Under the pieces are notes generated by a model, which did no database searches, was not told the origin of the DNA, and worked only from the letters and a program-made list of their open reading frames with translations. Shown here piece by piece: positions 49,917-62,244 of a DNA stretch of 64,000 bases. The number at the start of each line of letters is the position of its first letter. Position 1 is the stretch's first letter. The DNA is from Shinella sp. PSBB067 (GTDB taxonomy: Bacteria > Pseudomonadota > Alphaproteobacteria > Rhizobiales > Rhizobiaceae): the NCBI RefSeq assembly GCF_016839145.1, contig NZ_CP069303.1, forward strand, positions 1,054,001 to 1,118,000, in the 5' to 3' direction. A program made the translations under genes and the position numbers.

Positions 49917-51245
49917 ATGCGCCTTTCCCGCTTCTTCCTGCCCATCCTCAAGGAAAACCCCAAGGAGGCCGAGATCGTCTCCCACCGGCTCATGCTGCGT
50001 GCGGGCATGATCAAGCAGCAGTCCCAGGGCATCTATACCTGGCTGCCGCTCGGCAAGCGCGTCCTCGACAAGGTGAACGCCATCATCCGCGAGGAGCAGA
50101 ACCGCTCCGGCGCCGTCGAGCTTTTGATGCCGACGCTGCAGTCGGCCGATCTCTGGCAGGAAAGCGGCCGCTACGACGCCTATGGCAAGGAGATGCTGCG
50201 CATCAAGGACCGCCAGGAGCGCCCGATGCTCTACGGTCCGACCAACGAGGAGATGATCACGGACGTCTTCCGCTCGTTCGTGAAGTCCTACAAGGACCTG
50301 CCGCTCAACCTCTATCATATCCAGCTCAAGTTCCGCGACGAAATCCGTCCGCGCTTCGGCACCATGCGCTCGCGCGAGTTCCTGATGAAGGACGCCTATT
50401 CCTTCGACCTCAACCGCGAGGGCGCCGTGCATGCCTATAACCGCATGTTCGCGGCCTATCTGCGCACCTTCTCGCGCATGGGCCTGCGCGCCATCCCGAT
50501 GCGCGCCGATACCGGCCCGATCGGCGGCGATCTCAGCCACGAGTTCATCATCCTGGCCGATACGGGCGAATCCGAAGTCTTCTGCCACAAGGACTTCCTG
50601 AACCTCGACGTGCCCGCCGAAGACACCAACTTCGAGGACGTCGCGGGCCTGCGCGCCATCTTCGAGAAGTGGACCTCGCGCTATGCCGCGACCTCGGAAA
50701 TGCACGACGCGCCCGCCTTCGAGGCGATCCCGGAAGGCGAGCGCCTGTCCGCCCGCGGCATCGAGGTCGGTCATATCTTCTATTTCGGCACGAAATATTC
50801 CGAAGCCATGGGCGCCAAGGTGCAGGGCCCCGACGGCAAGGAGCATACCGTGCACATGGGCTCCTACGGCATCGGCCCGACGCGCCTCGTGCCCGCGATC
50901 ATCGAAGCCTCGCACGACGAGAACGGCATCATCTGGCCGAAGGCCGTCGCGCCCTTCGAGGCCATCGTCATCAACATGAAGTCGGGCGATGCGGCCTGCG
51001 ACGCGGCCTGCGAGACGATCTACGGTGCGCTGCTGAAGGCCGGCGTCGACGTGCTCTACGACGACAAGGACGAGCGTGCGGGCGCCAAGTTCGCCACCGC
51101 CGACCTCATCGGCGCGCCGGTGCAGGTCATCGCCGGCCCGCGCGGCGTGGCGAACGGCGAGGTCGAGATCAAGGATCGCAAGACCGGCGAGCGAGAGACG
51201 CTGACCATCGAGGCGGCCATCAACCGCCTGACGTCCGGCAACTGA
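49917..51245 (+). CDS. proS: Prolyl-tRNA synthetase, short alphaproteobacterial type
   Basis: The 442-residue class II synthetase charges tRNA-Pro. It begins [20 protein letters not shown] and has the class II motifs [55 protein letters not shown] and [16 protein letters not shown], then an anticodon-binding domain. It lacks the editing insertion between motifs 2 and 3, as usual for alphaproteobacteria. The ATG at 49917 follows a long structured leader; no strong Shine-Dalgarno is seen. Confidence 0.97.
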   Translation: MRLSRFFLPILKENPKEAEIVSHRLMLRAGMIKQQSQGIYTWLPLGKRVLDKVNAIIREEQNRSGAVELLMPTLQSADLWQESGRYDAYGKEMLRIKDRQERPMLYGPTNEEMITDVFRSFVKSYKDLPLNLYHIQLKFRDEIRPRFGTMRSREFLMKDAYSFDLNREGAVHAYNRMFAAYLRTFSRMGLRAIPMRADTGPIGGDLSHEFIILADTGESEVFCHKDFLNLDVPAEDTNFEDVAGLRAIFEKWTSRYAATSEMHDAPAFEAIPEGERLSARGIEVGHIFYFGTKYSEAMGAKVQGPDGKEHTVHMGSYGIGPTRLVPAIIEASHDENGIIWPKAVAPFEAIVINMKSGDAACDAACETIYGALLKAGVDVLYDDKDERAGAKFATADLIGAPVQVIAGPRGVANGEVEIKDRKTGERETLTIEAAINRLTSGN

Positions 51246-51273
51246 CGCATGGCCGGCGGTAACGGGAGGAAAC

Positions 51274-52581
51274 ATGGCTGACGCAGCGAGCGGTGCATCC
51301 GCAACCGAGGCTCAGGCCTTCAAGAAAAGCCGCCCGTTCTCCGCTTTCGAGCGGATGGTCGCCTGGCGCTACCTGCGCTCGCGGCGCAAGGAAGCCTTCA
51401 TCTCCGTCATCGCCGGCTTTTCCTTCATCGGCATCATGCTCGGCGTGGCCACCCTCATCATCGTCATGGCGGTCATGAACGGCTTCCGCACCGAGCTCAT
51501 TTCCCGAATCCTCGGCGTCAACGGCCACATGATCGTCCAGCCGATCGACAGCCCGCTGAACGACTATTCCAAGCTGGCCGAACGCCTTGCCGCGGTGCCG
51601 GGCGTGACGATGGCGATCCCGCTCGTCGAGGGCCAGACGCTTGCGCAGGGAACGGCGGGCGGCGGGACGGGCGCGCTGGTGCGCGGCGTGCGCGCCGACG
51701 ACCTTGCGAAGATGAAGGCCGTCTCCGACCATATCAAGGAGGGCGACCTCGTCGGCTTTGCCACCGGCGGCGGCGTCGCCATCGGCGCGCGCATGGCCGA
51801 ATCCCTCGGCCTCAGTGCCGGCGGCCAGATCACGCTCGTCGCGCCCGAGGGCGACGTCACGCCGCTCGGCGTGAACCCGCGCGTGAAGACCTACACGGTC
51901 TCCGCCGTCTTCGAGATCGGCATGTCGGAATACGACGCCTCGATCATTTACATGCCGCTGGAGGAAGCCCAGCTCTACTTCAATTCCGAGGGTGTCGTGC
52001 AGTCGATCGAGCTGTACGTCTCCAATCCGGACGCCGTCGACCAGCTTCGCCAGCCGCTGGAGGCCGCCGCCGAGCGGCAGATCTTCATCACCGACTGGCG
52101 CCAGCGCAACCGCACCTTCTTCTCGGCGCTGGAAGTCGAGCGAAACGTCATGTTCATGATCCTGACGCTGATCGTGCTCGTCGCCGCGCTCAACATCATC
52201 TCCGGCCTCATCATGCTGGTGAAGGACAAGGGCAGCGACATCGCGATCCTGCGCACCATGGGCGCGACATCGGGCGCCATCATGCGCATCTTCTTCATGA
52301 CGGGGGCGGCGATCGGCACGGTCGGCACCTTTGCCGGCGTGCTGCTCGGCGTCGTCGTCTGCCTCAATGTCGAATCGATCCGCCAGTTCTTCTCCTGGAT
52401 CTCGGGCACGACGCTGTTCAACCCCGAGCTCTACTTCCTCAGCCAGCTTCCGGCCGACATGAATGCCGGCGAGACGGTCTCGGTCATCCTCATGGCGCTG
52501 GCGCTCTCGTTCCTCGCGACGATCTTCCCCGCCTGGCGTGCCTCCAGGCTCGATCCCGTCCAGGCCCTCCGGTACGAATAG
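51274..52581 (+). CDS. lolC: Lipoprotein-releasing system permease LolC/LolE
   Basis: The 435-residue inner-membrane permease extracts outer-membrane lipoproteins for transfer to LolA. It has the MacB/FtsX layout: a first membrane helix (about 42–64) after [20 protein letters not shown], a large periplasmic domain (about 66–285), then three helices, with [19 protein letters not shown] as the coupling loop and a C-terminal [15 protein letters not shown]. Only one permease gene is present, so it probably forms a homodimer (LolF-like). lolD follows 11 bp later. Confidence 0.94.
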   Translation: MADAASGASATEAQAFKKSRPFSAFERMVAWRYLRSRRKEAFISVIAGFSFIGIMLGVATLIIVMAVMNGFRTELISRILGVNGHMIVQPIDSPLNDYSKLAERLAAVPGVTMAIPLVEGQTLAQGTAGGGTGALVRGVRADDLAKMKAVSDHIKEGDLVGFATGGGVAIGARMAESLGLSAGGQITLVAPEGDVTPLGVNPRVKTYTVSAVFEIGMSEYDASIIYMPLEEAQLYFNSEGVVQSIELYVSNPDAVDQLRQPLEAAAERQIFITDWRQRNRTFFSALEVERNVMFMILTLIVLVAALNIISGLIMLVKDKGSDIAILRTMGATSGAIMRIFFMTGAAIGTVGTFAGVLLGVVVCLNVESIRQFFSWISGTTLFNPELYFLSQLPADMNAGETVSVILMALALSFLATIFPAWRASRLDPVQALRYE

Positions 52582-52592
52582 GAACAGAACGC

Positions 52593-53279
<687 letters not shown>

Positions 53280-53465
53280 TTAGCGGCCGGCTCCGCGCAT
53301 CGCGCGGCCGCTCTCTCCCTTCCAGTCCATGAGCCGTAGGAACCGCGCCTTGCCGGCGACAAGGCGGCCTTCGCCCTTGCGCTTGCCGGCCGGTGCGCCG
53401 AGGTCGCGGAACACCATCCTGTTTCCCCAGCATCCTTCCGCGTCCCGTGAGAAATCCTCCGGCAT
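53280..53465 (-). CDS. Possible 61-residue basic protein, divergent from the SOS-controlled micro-gene
   Basis: The frame runs from ATG (53465) to TAA (53280), ending against the lolD stop. It begins MPEDFSRDAEGCWGNRMVFR and is Lys/Arg/Gly-rich (AGKRKGEGRLVAGKARFLRL). GGAG lies 3 nt before the ATG. It starts 27 bp beyond the edge of a promoter region with a LexA box, on the other strand. No domain recognised; it may be a chance frame. Confidence 0.33.
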   Translation of the reverse strand: MPEDFSRDAEGCWGNRMVFRDLGAPAGKRKGEGRLVAGKARFLRLMDWKGESGRAMRGAGR

Positions 53466-53491
53466 CGCTCCAGATTGGCTGCGAAAAGCTG

Positions 53492-53520
53492 TTGACATGA
53501 GAACAAAAATCGAACAAATT
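53492..53520 (+). promoter_or_regulatory. SOS promoter: LexA box between -35 and -10, upstream of the 28-codon gene and dnaE
   Basis: TTGACA (53492–53497), 17-nt spacer and CAAATT (53515–53520) form a promoter. The spacer holds GAAC-AAAAATC-GAAC (53501–53515), an exact match to the alphaproteobacterial LexA box GAAC-N7-GAAC. LexA bound there would exclude RNA polymerase, and DNA damage should release it. Confidence 0.82.
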
Positions 53521-53546
53521 AAAAACATAACAGGAAAGGGAGCCAC

Positions 53547-53633
53547 ATGACCGATTTTCTTCGCGATCTTGCTGCATTCACCTCCGTCGCCATGTTCGTC
53601 GCCAGCTTCTCCGTCATCCTCTTCGGCATCTGA
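53547..53633 (+). CDS. 28-residue SOS-controlled membrane peptide, SidA-like
   Basis: A short gene of 29 codons encodes MTDFLRDLAAFTSVAMFV plus ASFSVILFGI. A charged N-terminus of seven residues precedes one hydrophobic helix (about 8–28) long enough to cross the membrane. AAAGGGAG lies 6 nt before the ATG. The promoter carries a LexA box, and dnaE starts 133 bp downstream. Caulobacter SidA is a 29-residue inner-membrane peptide, LexA-controlled, that blocks division by contacting FtsW; from memory its gene also precedes dnaE. Size, topology, regulation and neighbourhood all agree, but I have no alignment. Alternatives: a TisB-like toxin, or a leader peptide for dnaE. The following GGCGGA/TCCGCC hairpin (53635–53652) has no T-run, so read-through into dnaE is possible. 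Confidence 0.75.
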   Translation: MTDFLRDLAAFTSVAMFVASFSVILFGI

Positions 53634-53766
53634 CGGCGGAATGTCGTCCGCCGCCATGGCGTCGATATGAACCATGCGTGGAAACCGGGTGCAAAGCCAA
53701 GAACCTTCTGGACGGGACGGGGTCGAATCCGCTTAAGCTCTCCATCTGATCGGAAGGAAGATGCGG

Positions 53767-57261
<3,495 letters not shown>

Positions 57262-57280
57262 CGGGGCATCCCGCTCAAGC

Positions 57281-57799
57281 CTAGGCCGCCGGCTTTGCTC
57301 CGAGAGTGCGCCGTGACGGCTCGCGCCGATGAAGGTAGACGGCGAAGGTGTCCCAGGGCGGGGTGTCGGAAGCCTGCGACAGCAGGCGGCCGGCTTCCCC
57401 GCGGTGGTAGCCTGCATGAAGCGCCACATGGAGCAGCATTTCCGCCCGCGTCATCGCGCCGTCGTCGCCATCGGTAAAGGTGAAGGCGATGGTCTCGGAG
57501 AGGTCCGGCGCCGGCATGCCGTGAAGATAGTCGAGATACCACCGGTCGGAGGCCGAGACCGCGGCGCGCAGGGCATCGAGCGTCGGCGTCTCGGCCGTGT
57601 TGTCGGAGAGATAACCGTGCGGCCTGCCGGAAAGGTGGCCTGCGAATATCCGGGCGACGACATGGGAATGGTTGATCAGCCGGAGGGCGTCGTGAAGCGT
57701 GGCGGCCTGCCGCTCCGTATCGAGCGTTTCCAGCTTGTCGAAAAGATCGCCGTTCGCCCAGGCGTGATAGCCGAAGAGTTCCCTTAGCATTGCCGTCAT
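57281..57799 (-). CDS. DinB-fold (DinB/YfiT-like) protein
   Basis: The 172-residue four-helix protein starts MTAMLRELFGYHAWANGDLF, a DinB-family hallmark. It has the metal-binding histidines in HDALRLINHSHVV and ALHAGYHRGEAGRL, the latter being the conserved HxxYHRG motif. Such proteins are putative thiol-dependent metalloenzymes; the name comes from damage-inducible Bacillus dinB and they are unrelated to polymerase IV. It diverges from a TetR gene 67 bp away with operator-like repeats between them, so it is the likely target of that regulator. Confidence 0.9.
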   Translation of the reverse strand: MTAMLRELFGYHAWANGDLFDKLETLDTERQAATLHDALRLINHSHVVARIFAGHLSGRPHGYLSDNTAETPTLDALRAAVSASDRWYLDYLHGMPAPDLSETIAFTFTDGDDGAMTRAEMLLHVALHAGYHRGEAGRLLSQASDTPPWDTFAVYLHRREPSRRTLGAKPAA

Positions 57800-57817
57800 C
57801 GTGCATCTCCTTCCAGG

Positions 57818-57848
57818 GCATTGCGAATGCGAGTAAACTGCTCACATT
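57818..57848. promoter_or_regulatory. Operator-like inverted repeats between the DinB-fold and tetR genes
   Basis: GCATT-GCG-AATGC (57818–57830) is a perfect palindrome. Overlapping it, AATGCGAGTA (57826–57835) and TGCTCACATT (57839–57848) form a 23-bp inverted repeat with 8 of 10 positions matching. A third half-site, ACTCGCATT (57873–57881), lies inside the first tetR codons. These suit a TetR dimer controlling both genes. Confidence 0.6.
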
Positions 57849-57866
57849 CTGGCAGGGAGGAAGTCG

Positions 57867-58517
57867 ATGTCTACTCGCATTGCGAAAAGGAGCCTGGCGA
57901 TGCGCAAGGAGCCGCGCCAGTCGCGCTCGCGGGTGACGGTCGAGGCGATCCTCGATGCGGGCGCTCGCATTTTGAGCGACGAAGGCTGGGCCGCCTTCAC
58001 GACGAACAGGGTCGCCGAGGTCGCGGGCGTGAGCATCGGCTCGCTCTACCAGTATTTTCCCGACAAGCTTTCCCTGGTCGATGCGATCCGCAGCCGCCAC
58101 CTGGAGGATAGCATGGCGGTCCTGCGCGGGGCGCAGGCGGATGCCCTTTCGCCGTCCGCCTTCGCGGTTTCCGTCGTGCGCGGGATGATCGCCGCGCACA
58201 GCCGCTATCCTGGCCTCCATCGGGTGCTTCTCGACGAAGCGCCCGCGACGGACGATTATCGCGATCCGGACAGCGAATTCGAAGTCGCATTCCTCGGCCT
58301 CTACGCGAAGGCTATTGCCTCATGCCGCAAGGGCGCGGTCACGACGGAAGATTGCGAGGCCGCGCGCATCCTGTCGGATGCCATCGACGGGGTCATCCAC
58401 AACGCGGCCCGGCGGGGCACGTTGGGCGATCCCGCCGTCGCGAGCGGATTGGTGCGGCTCGTCAGCCTCTATCTCGGCGATGCGTCGGCATCGCCGCCCG
58501 GGCCGGTCGTCAATTGA
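57867..58517 (+). CDS. TetR/AcrR-family transcriptional regulator
   Basis: The 216-residue regulator has the TetR helix-turn-helix (about 22–68): SRVTVEAILDAGARILSDEG, FTTNRVAEVAGVSIGSLYQYFPDK. The C-terminal ligand domain is of the type with a FAVSVVRGMI region and a conserved DEAPA segment. Both ATG 57867 (GGAGG 6 nt upstream) and ATG 57900 (AAGGAG 7 nt upstream) are well placed; an operator half-site lies between them, so the shorter protein could be made when the first start is occluded. It probably represses itself and the divergent DinB-fold gene. Its stop overlaps the next gene's stop. Confidence 0.9.
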   Translation: MSTRIAKRSLAMRKEPRQSRSRVTVEAILDAGARILSDEGWAAFTTNRVAEVAGVSIGSLYQYFPDKLSLVDAIRSRHLEDSMAVLRGAQADALSPSAFAVSVVRGMIAAHSRYPGLHRVLLDEAPATDDYRDPDSEFEVAFLGLYAKAIASCRKGAVTTEDCEAARILSDAIDGVIHNAARRGTLGDPAVASGLVRLVSLYLGDASASPPGPVVN

Positions 58518-59814
58518 CGAGCGTGATCGACGATCTCTTTTTCTTCTTCTTGCCCTGCACGACCGAGGCATCCGCCTTCTGCACCTTGCGGGTCACGGTG
58601 ATGAAGTCCGTGCCGTCGCCGGTTTCCGGGCCGAGGCCGGTGTCGGAGATGGAGAGGGACGCGCCTTCGCTCATCAGGCCGGAAATGCGCATGCGCATCT
58701 CCTCGGGAATGTCGAGGCGGTCGAGGGTCTTCGCGGTGGCGTCGGGCGCCGACGCATCGGCCTCCGTGGTGATGCCGAGGCGCTTCATGGTGGCCTTCGG
58801 GAGCTGGTTGTCCATGCTCACGCCGTACCATTCGGCCGTGCCCTTGTCGGCATCGACGTCGCGGGCGATGAGGAAATGCGTGCCGAGCGCGATCTCCGCG
58901 TCGCGGATGGTGATCGGCTCCTCGATGAGCGGCTTGAACTTCTGGCGCACGAGGATCCGGCCGTTCGGCGGCGTTCCCTTTCCGGCCTTCGCATAGACGG
59001 CGGCAAGCAGATCGGGTGTCGCCATGCCATCCTCCTTGAGGCCTTCGGCAAGCTGGAAGGCGCGGATGGCCGAGACGGTCTGCCTGCCGTGGCGCCCGTC
59101 CGGTGTGCCGGCGTCGTAGCCGAGGGCGGTCAGCGCCGCCTGAAGGTCCATCAGCAATTCGCGCTCGCCGCGGCGGGTGACGAGGATGCGGATCGGGTCC
59201 TGCTCGGTCTTCTGGATGATGGGCTCGACGATCGACGGCTTCGGATCGGTCATCGCGACCTCGACGCTCCTGCCGCCGGCCTCGATGAGGGCAGGGCGAA
59301 GGTCGGCGTCGGAAAGGAGCGGCGTATCGGGCACCACGACCGAGGGCCTGAACAGCGCGGCATGCGCGATGGGCTGCGGCGCGGTCTCGCGGTCGGTGAT
59401 CAGCACATGGCCGCCGCGCCGGGTAAGGGAGAACAGCGTCTTGGCAAAATCGTTCGGCAGGCGCACGCAGCCATGCGAGGCGGGATAGGACGGCACGCTG
59501 TTGGAGGCGTGCAGGGCGATGCCCGACCAGGTGAGCCGCTGCATGAAGGGCATCGGCGCGCTGTCGTAGATGTTGGAGAAATGCGTGCGTTTCTTTTCGA
59601 GGATGGAGAAGATGCCTGTCGGCGTCGAATGGCCGGCCTTGCCGGTGGAAACCCGCGAGGTGGCCACGACGACACCGCCGTCGTAAATCTTCAACTCCTG
59701 CAGGTCCTTCGAAACCATGATCTGGAGCGGACCCTCCAGCGTTCCGCCGAGCACCGTGGTGCAGCTCAGCATCAGGCCCAGAACGCTCATGCCGGTGGCG
59801 AGGCGAAACTTCAT
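58510..59814 (-). CDS. L,D-transpeptidase family protein with peptidoglycan-binding domain
   Basis: The 434-residue exported protein has a signal sequence (about 5–23, with SC at 17–18 as a weak lipobox). The YkuD catalytic domain (about 30–150) contains SHGCVRLPN with the active Cys at about 116 and a supporting His at about 102. Then come a linker and a peptidoglycan-binding helical repeat (ALTALGYDAGTPDGRHGRQT, about 240–290). The C-terminus ends in a lysine stretch, GKKKKKRSS. Such enzymes make 3-3 peptidoglycan crosslinks or attach proteins to the wall. It is convergent with tetR; the two stop codons overlap by 8 bp. Confidence 0.9.
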   Translation of the reverse strand: MKFRLATGMSVLGLMLSCTTVLGGTLEGPLQIMVSKDLQELKIYDGGVVVATSRVSTGKAGHSTPTGIFSILEKKRTHFSNIYDSAPMPFMQRLTWSGIALHASNSVPSYPASHGCVRLPNDFAKTLFSLTRRGGHVLITDRETAPQPIAHAALFRPSVVVPDTPLLSDADLRPALIEAGGRSVEVAMTDPKPSIVEPIIQKTEQDPIRILVTRRGERELLMDLQAALTALGYDAGTPDGRHGRQTVSAIRAFQLAEGLKEDGMATPDLLAAVYAKAGKGTPPNGRILVRQKFKPLIEEPITIRDAEIALGTHFLIARDVDADKGTAEWYGVSMDNQLPKATMKRLGITTEADASAPDATAKTLDRLDIPEEMRMRISGLMSEGASLSISDTGLGPETGDGTDFITVTRKVQKADASVVQGKKKKKRSSITLVN

Positions 59815-59947
59815 GTAACCCATCCATACGCAATACAAACCGGCGGAAAGCGTACGGCATCGGGTTTAAGGAAGGCTTGATGCGCCGGGAAGCGGCCTCC
59901 GATCCGCGCCGTCCAGATGCATCGGGAAAGGCCGGCCGGCCGGGCGT

Positions 59948-61291
59948 TCAGTCGCCGGGCTCGCCGATTTTTCCCGCTGTCTTGACGGTCAATTTTCCGT
60001 GAAAACGCTCGGGGCCGGATCTGCCGAACGTATAGCCGGTCTCCACGCTCTCCTTGCCGAACTTGTCGCGCAGCGCGTTCATCGCTGCTTCCGCGGCGGC
60101 GCGGCGTGCGGCGGCCGGGTCGACGAGGTCGGGCGGATCGGCCCGTTCGGGATCGGCAAGGTCGCTGACGCCGATGCCGATCAGCCGGTACTTCGTGCCG
60201 TCCGCCTCCTTGCGCAGAAGCTCCATGCCCGTGCGGAAGATCCGGTCGGCGAGCATGGTCGGGTCTTCGAGCTTGCGGTTGCGCGTGCGGCTCCTGAAGT
60301 CCGCCGTCTTCAGCTTGAGGACGACCGTCTGGCCGGCGATGCCGGATTTGCGCAGCCGCGTGGCGACCTTCTCGCTCAGCCGGCGCAGATGCGAGACGAG
60401 CTCGTCATAGCGCGCGATATCGTCGAAGAAGGTGGTTTCGGCCGAAACGCTTTTTGCCGGGTCGTTGGGATGCACCTCGCGGTCGTCCTGCCCGCGCGAC
60501 AGGTGGAAGAGCCGCTTGCCCATGATGCCGTAGCGCCGCATCAGGTCGGTTTCCTCCATGGTCTGGAGCTGGCCGACGCTGCGGATGCCGTCGCGCTCCA
60601 GCGTCTGCGCAAAGGCCTTGCCGACGCCCCAGATCAGCCGCACCGGCTTGTCACGCAGGAAATCCAGCGCCTCGGCCTCGCCGATGATGGAAAAGCCGCG
60701 CGGCTTGTTGAGGTCCGAGGCGACCTTGGCGAGGAACTTGCAGTAGGAAAGGCCGATGGAGATGGTGATCCCGACCTCCTTCTCCACGCGCTGGGCGAAG
60801 CGCGCCAGCACGCGGGCGGGAGGATCGTGATGCAGCCGCTCGGTGCCCTTCAGTTCCAGGAATGCCTCGTCGATGGAGATCGGCTGCACGAGCGGCGTGA
60901 GCTCTTGCATCATCGTGCGCACCTGGCGGCCGACGCGCACGTATTTCTCCATGTCGGGCTTGATCACGACGGCGTTCGGGCAGGCTTCCAAGGCCTTGAA
61001 CATCGGCATGGCGGAGCGCACGCCGTTGATCCGCGCGATGTAGCAGGCGGTGGAGACCACGCCGCGCTTGCCGCCGCCGATGATCACCGGCTTGTCGGCA
61101 AGCTCCGGATTGTCGCGCTTCTCGATGGCCGCATAGAAGGCGTCGCAGTCGATATGGGCGAGCGTCAGGCCGTAGAGTTCGTCATGATAGACGAGACGGG
61201 GGCTGCCGCAGGCCCGGCAACGGCGCAGGCCCGCAGGCTGCCCGGCAAGGCAGTCGCGACAGAAGCCCGGAAAATTCACGGCGATGCTCAT
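59948..61291 (-). CDS. dinB: DNA polymerase IV (Y-family) with N-terminal zinc-finger-like motif
   Basis: The 447-residue translesion polymerase shows the Y-family palm motifs [14 protein letters not shown] (Asp48) and SIDEAFLEL (Asp141/Glu142), then [17 protein letters not shown] (helix-hairpin-helix thumb) and the little-finger domain. An N-terminal extension has CRDC and CRAC pairs (Cys11, 14, 25, 28), a likely zinc site also seen in other rhizobial DinB proteins. A LexA box sits at the predicted transcription start, so it should be damage-inducible. I chose ATG 61291; the upstream TTG at 61303 falls inside the LexA box. No Shine-Dalgarno precedes the ATG. Confidence 0.95.
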   Translation of the reverse strand: MSIAVNFPGFCRDCLAGQPAGLRRCRACGSPRLVYHDELYGLTLAHIDCDAFYAAIEKRDNPELADKPVIIGGGKRGVVSTACYIARINGVRSAMPMFKALEACPNAVVIKPDMEKYVRVGRQVRTMMQELTPLVQPISIDEAFLELKGTERLHHDPPARVLARFAQRVEKEVGITISIGLSYCKFLAKVASDLNKPRGFSIIGEAEALDFLRDKPVRLIWGVGKAFAQTLERDGIRSVGQLQTMEETDLMRRYGIMGKRLFHLSRGQDDREVHPNDPAKSVSAETTFFDDIARYDELVSHLRRLSEKVATRLRKSGIAGQTVVLKLKTADFRSRTRNRKLEDPTMLADRIFRTGMELLRKEADGTKYRLIGIGVSDLADPERADPPDLVDPAAARRAAAEAAMNALRDKFGKESVETGYTFGRSGPERFHGKLTVKTAGKIGEPGD

Positions 61292-61297
61292 GGTCTG

Positions 61298-61347
61298 GAA
61301 CAAATGTTGAACATCGCGACATTACCGCTTAAACTCGCGAGTCTCAA
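61298..61347 (-). promoter_or_regulatory. SOS promoter of dinB (LexA box plus -35/-10)
   Basis: On the minus strand TTGAGA (61347–61342), 17-nt spacer and TAATGT (61324–61319) are followed 6 nt later by GTTC-N7-GTTC (61312–61298), the alphaproteobacterial LexA box. The box covers the expected transcription start and ends 6 nt before the ATG. Confidence 0.8.
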
Positions 61348-61415
61348 TAGTTGCGAGGGGCTCGACGCATGACCGTGAACAGCCATGCGAGTGGCGGTCC
61401 GCCCGGGAAGGACGC

Positions 61416-61715
61416 TCAGACGTCGCCGCCGCCAAACGGTCCGGAAAGGATCGAATGGGCGTTGACGACGGCCTCCGGCGCAATGCCCGTCGCCTCGCTG
61501 AAGGCGATGAGCGTCGGCTCGTGGCTCATCAGGAAGTCGAGGAGGCCGGCAAGAAAGCCGGGATCGTTCACGGCGCTGCGAACCTCGGCCGGCGAAACGC
61601 CGGTGAGCGCAAGGAAGCGCGAGAGCAGCTCCGGCTCGCCGGCGAGCCAGCCGAGGATGGCGACGGCGGTCGCATCCGCGTCCTGTCCCGCGGCTGTATC
61701 TTTTTGGCTTTTCAT
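61416..61715 (-). CDS. DUF3572 family protein
   Basis: The 99-residue alpha-helical protein includes TAVAILGWLAGEPELLSRFL, ALTGVSPAEVRSAVNDPGFL and LLDFLMSHEPTLIAFSEATG, the DUF3572 pattern. It is found in Rhizobiales next to divK; function unknown. GAGGGAAG precedes the ATG. It diverges from divK across 141 bp. Confidence 0.9.
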   Translation of the reverse strand: MKSQKDTAAGQDADATAVAILGWLAGEPELLSRFLALTGVSPAEVRSAVNDPGFLAGLLDFLMSHEPTLIAFSEATGIAPEAVVNAHSILSGPFGGGDV

Positions 61716-61856
61716 CGTCTTCCCTCGGGAAATTTACCTTTTAATCAACCAACTGACGCTAATGTGGCTGCGGTCGGGCTGGGTGATAACGGCTTTGCCG
61801 CAACTTATCTATCTCCCGGAAGCTTGCAAGGCCGGTGAGAGGAACAGGGACGCACG

Positions 61857-62228
61857 ATGCCCAAGCAGGTCATGATTGTCGAGGACAACGAGCTGAACAT
61901 GAAGCTCTTCCGGGACCTCATCGAGGCGTCCGGCTATACGACCATCCAGACCCGGAACGGGATGGAGGCCCTTGATCTTGCGCGCAAGCACCGCCCGGAC
62001 CTGATCCTGATGGACATCCAGCTTCCCGAGGTTTCCGGCCTGGAGGTCACCAAGTGGCTCAAGGAGGACGACGAGCTTCACGTCATCCCCGTGATCGCCG
62101 TCACTGCCTTTGCGATGAAGGGCGACGAGGAGCGCATCCGCCAGGGCGGCTGCGAGGCCTATGTCTCCAAGCCGATCTCCGTCCCGAAGTTCATCGAGAC
62201 CATCAAGACCTATCTGGGCGACGCGTGA
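61857..62228 (+). CDS. divK: Cell-cycle response regulator DivK
   Basis: The 123-residue single-domain receiver has the acidic pocket VEDNELN, phospho-acceptor Asp53 in [13 protein letters not shown], the switch Thr in [12 protein letters not shown] and the conserved Lys in [10 protein letters not shown]. In alphaproteobacteria DivK is phosphorylated by PleC/DivJ-type kinases and steers CtrA activity. Adjacent pleD, 16 bp downstream, supports the specific name. Confidence 0.96.
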   Translation: MPKQVMIVEDNELNMKLFRDLIEASGYTTIQTRNGMEALDLARKHRPDLILMDIQLPEVSGLEVTKWLKEDDELHVIPVIAVTAFAMKGDEERIRQGGCEAYVSKPISVPKFIETIKTYLGDA

Positions 62229-62244
62229 GGCGGAGGGCAGCAGC

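Noticed and set aside
53761..53763. First ATG of dnaE as the start
   Set aside because: Only 2 nt from the Shine-Dalgarno core; the ATG at 53767 has normal spacing.
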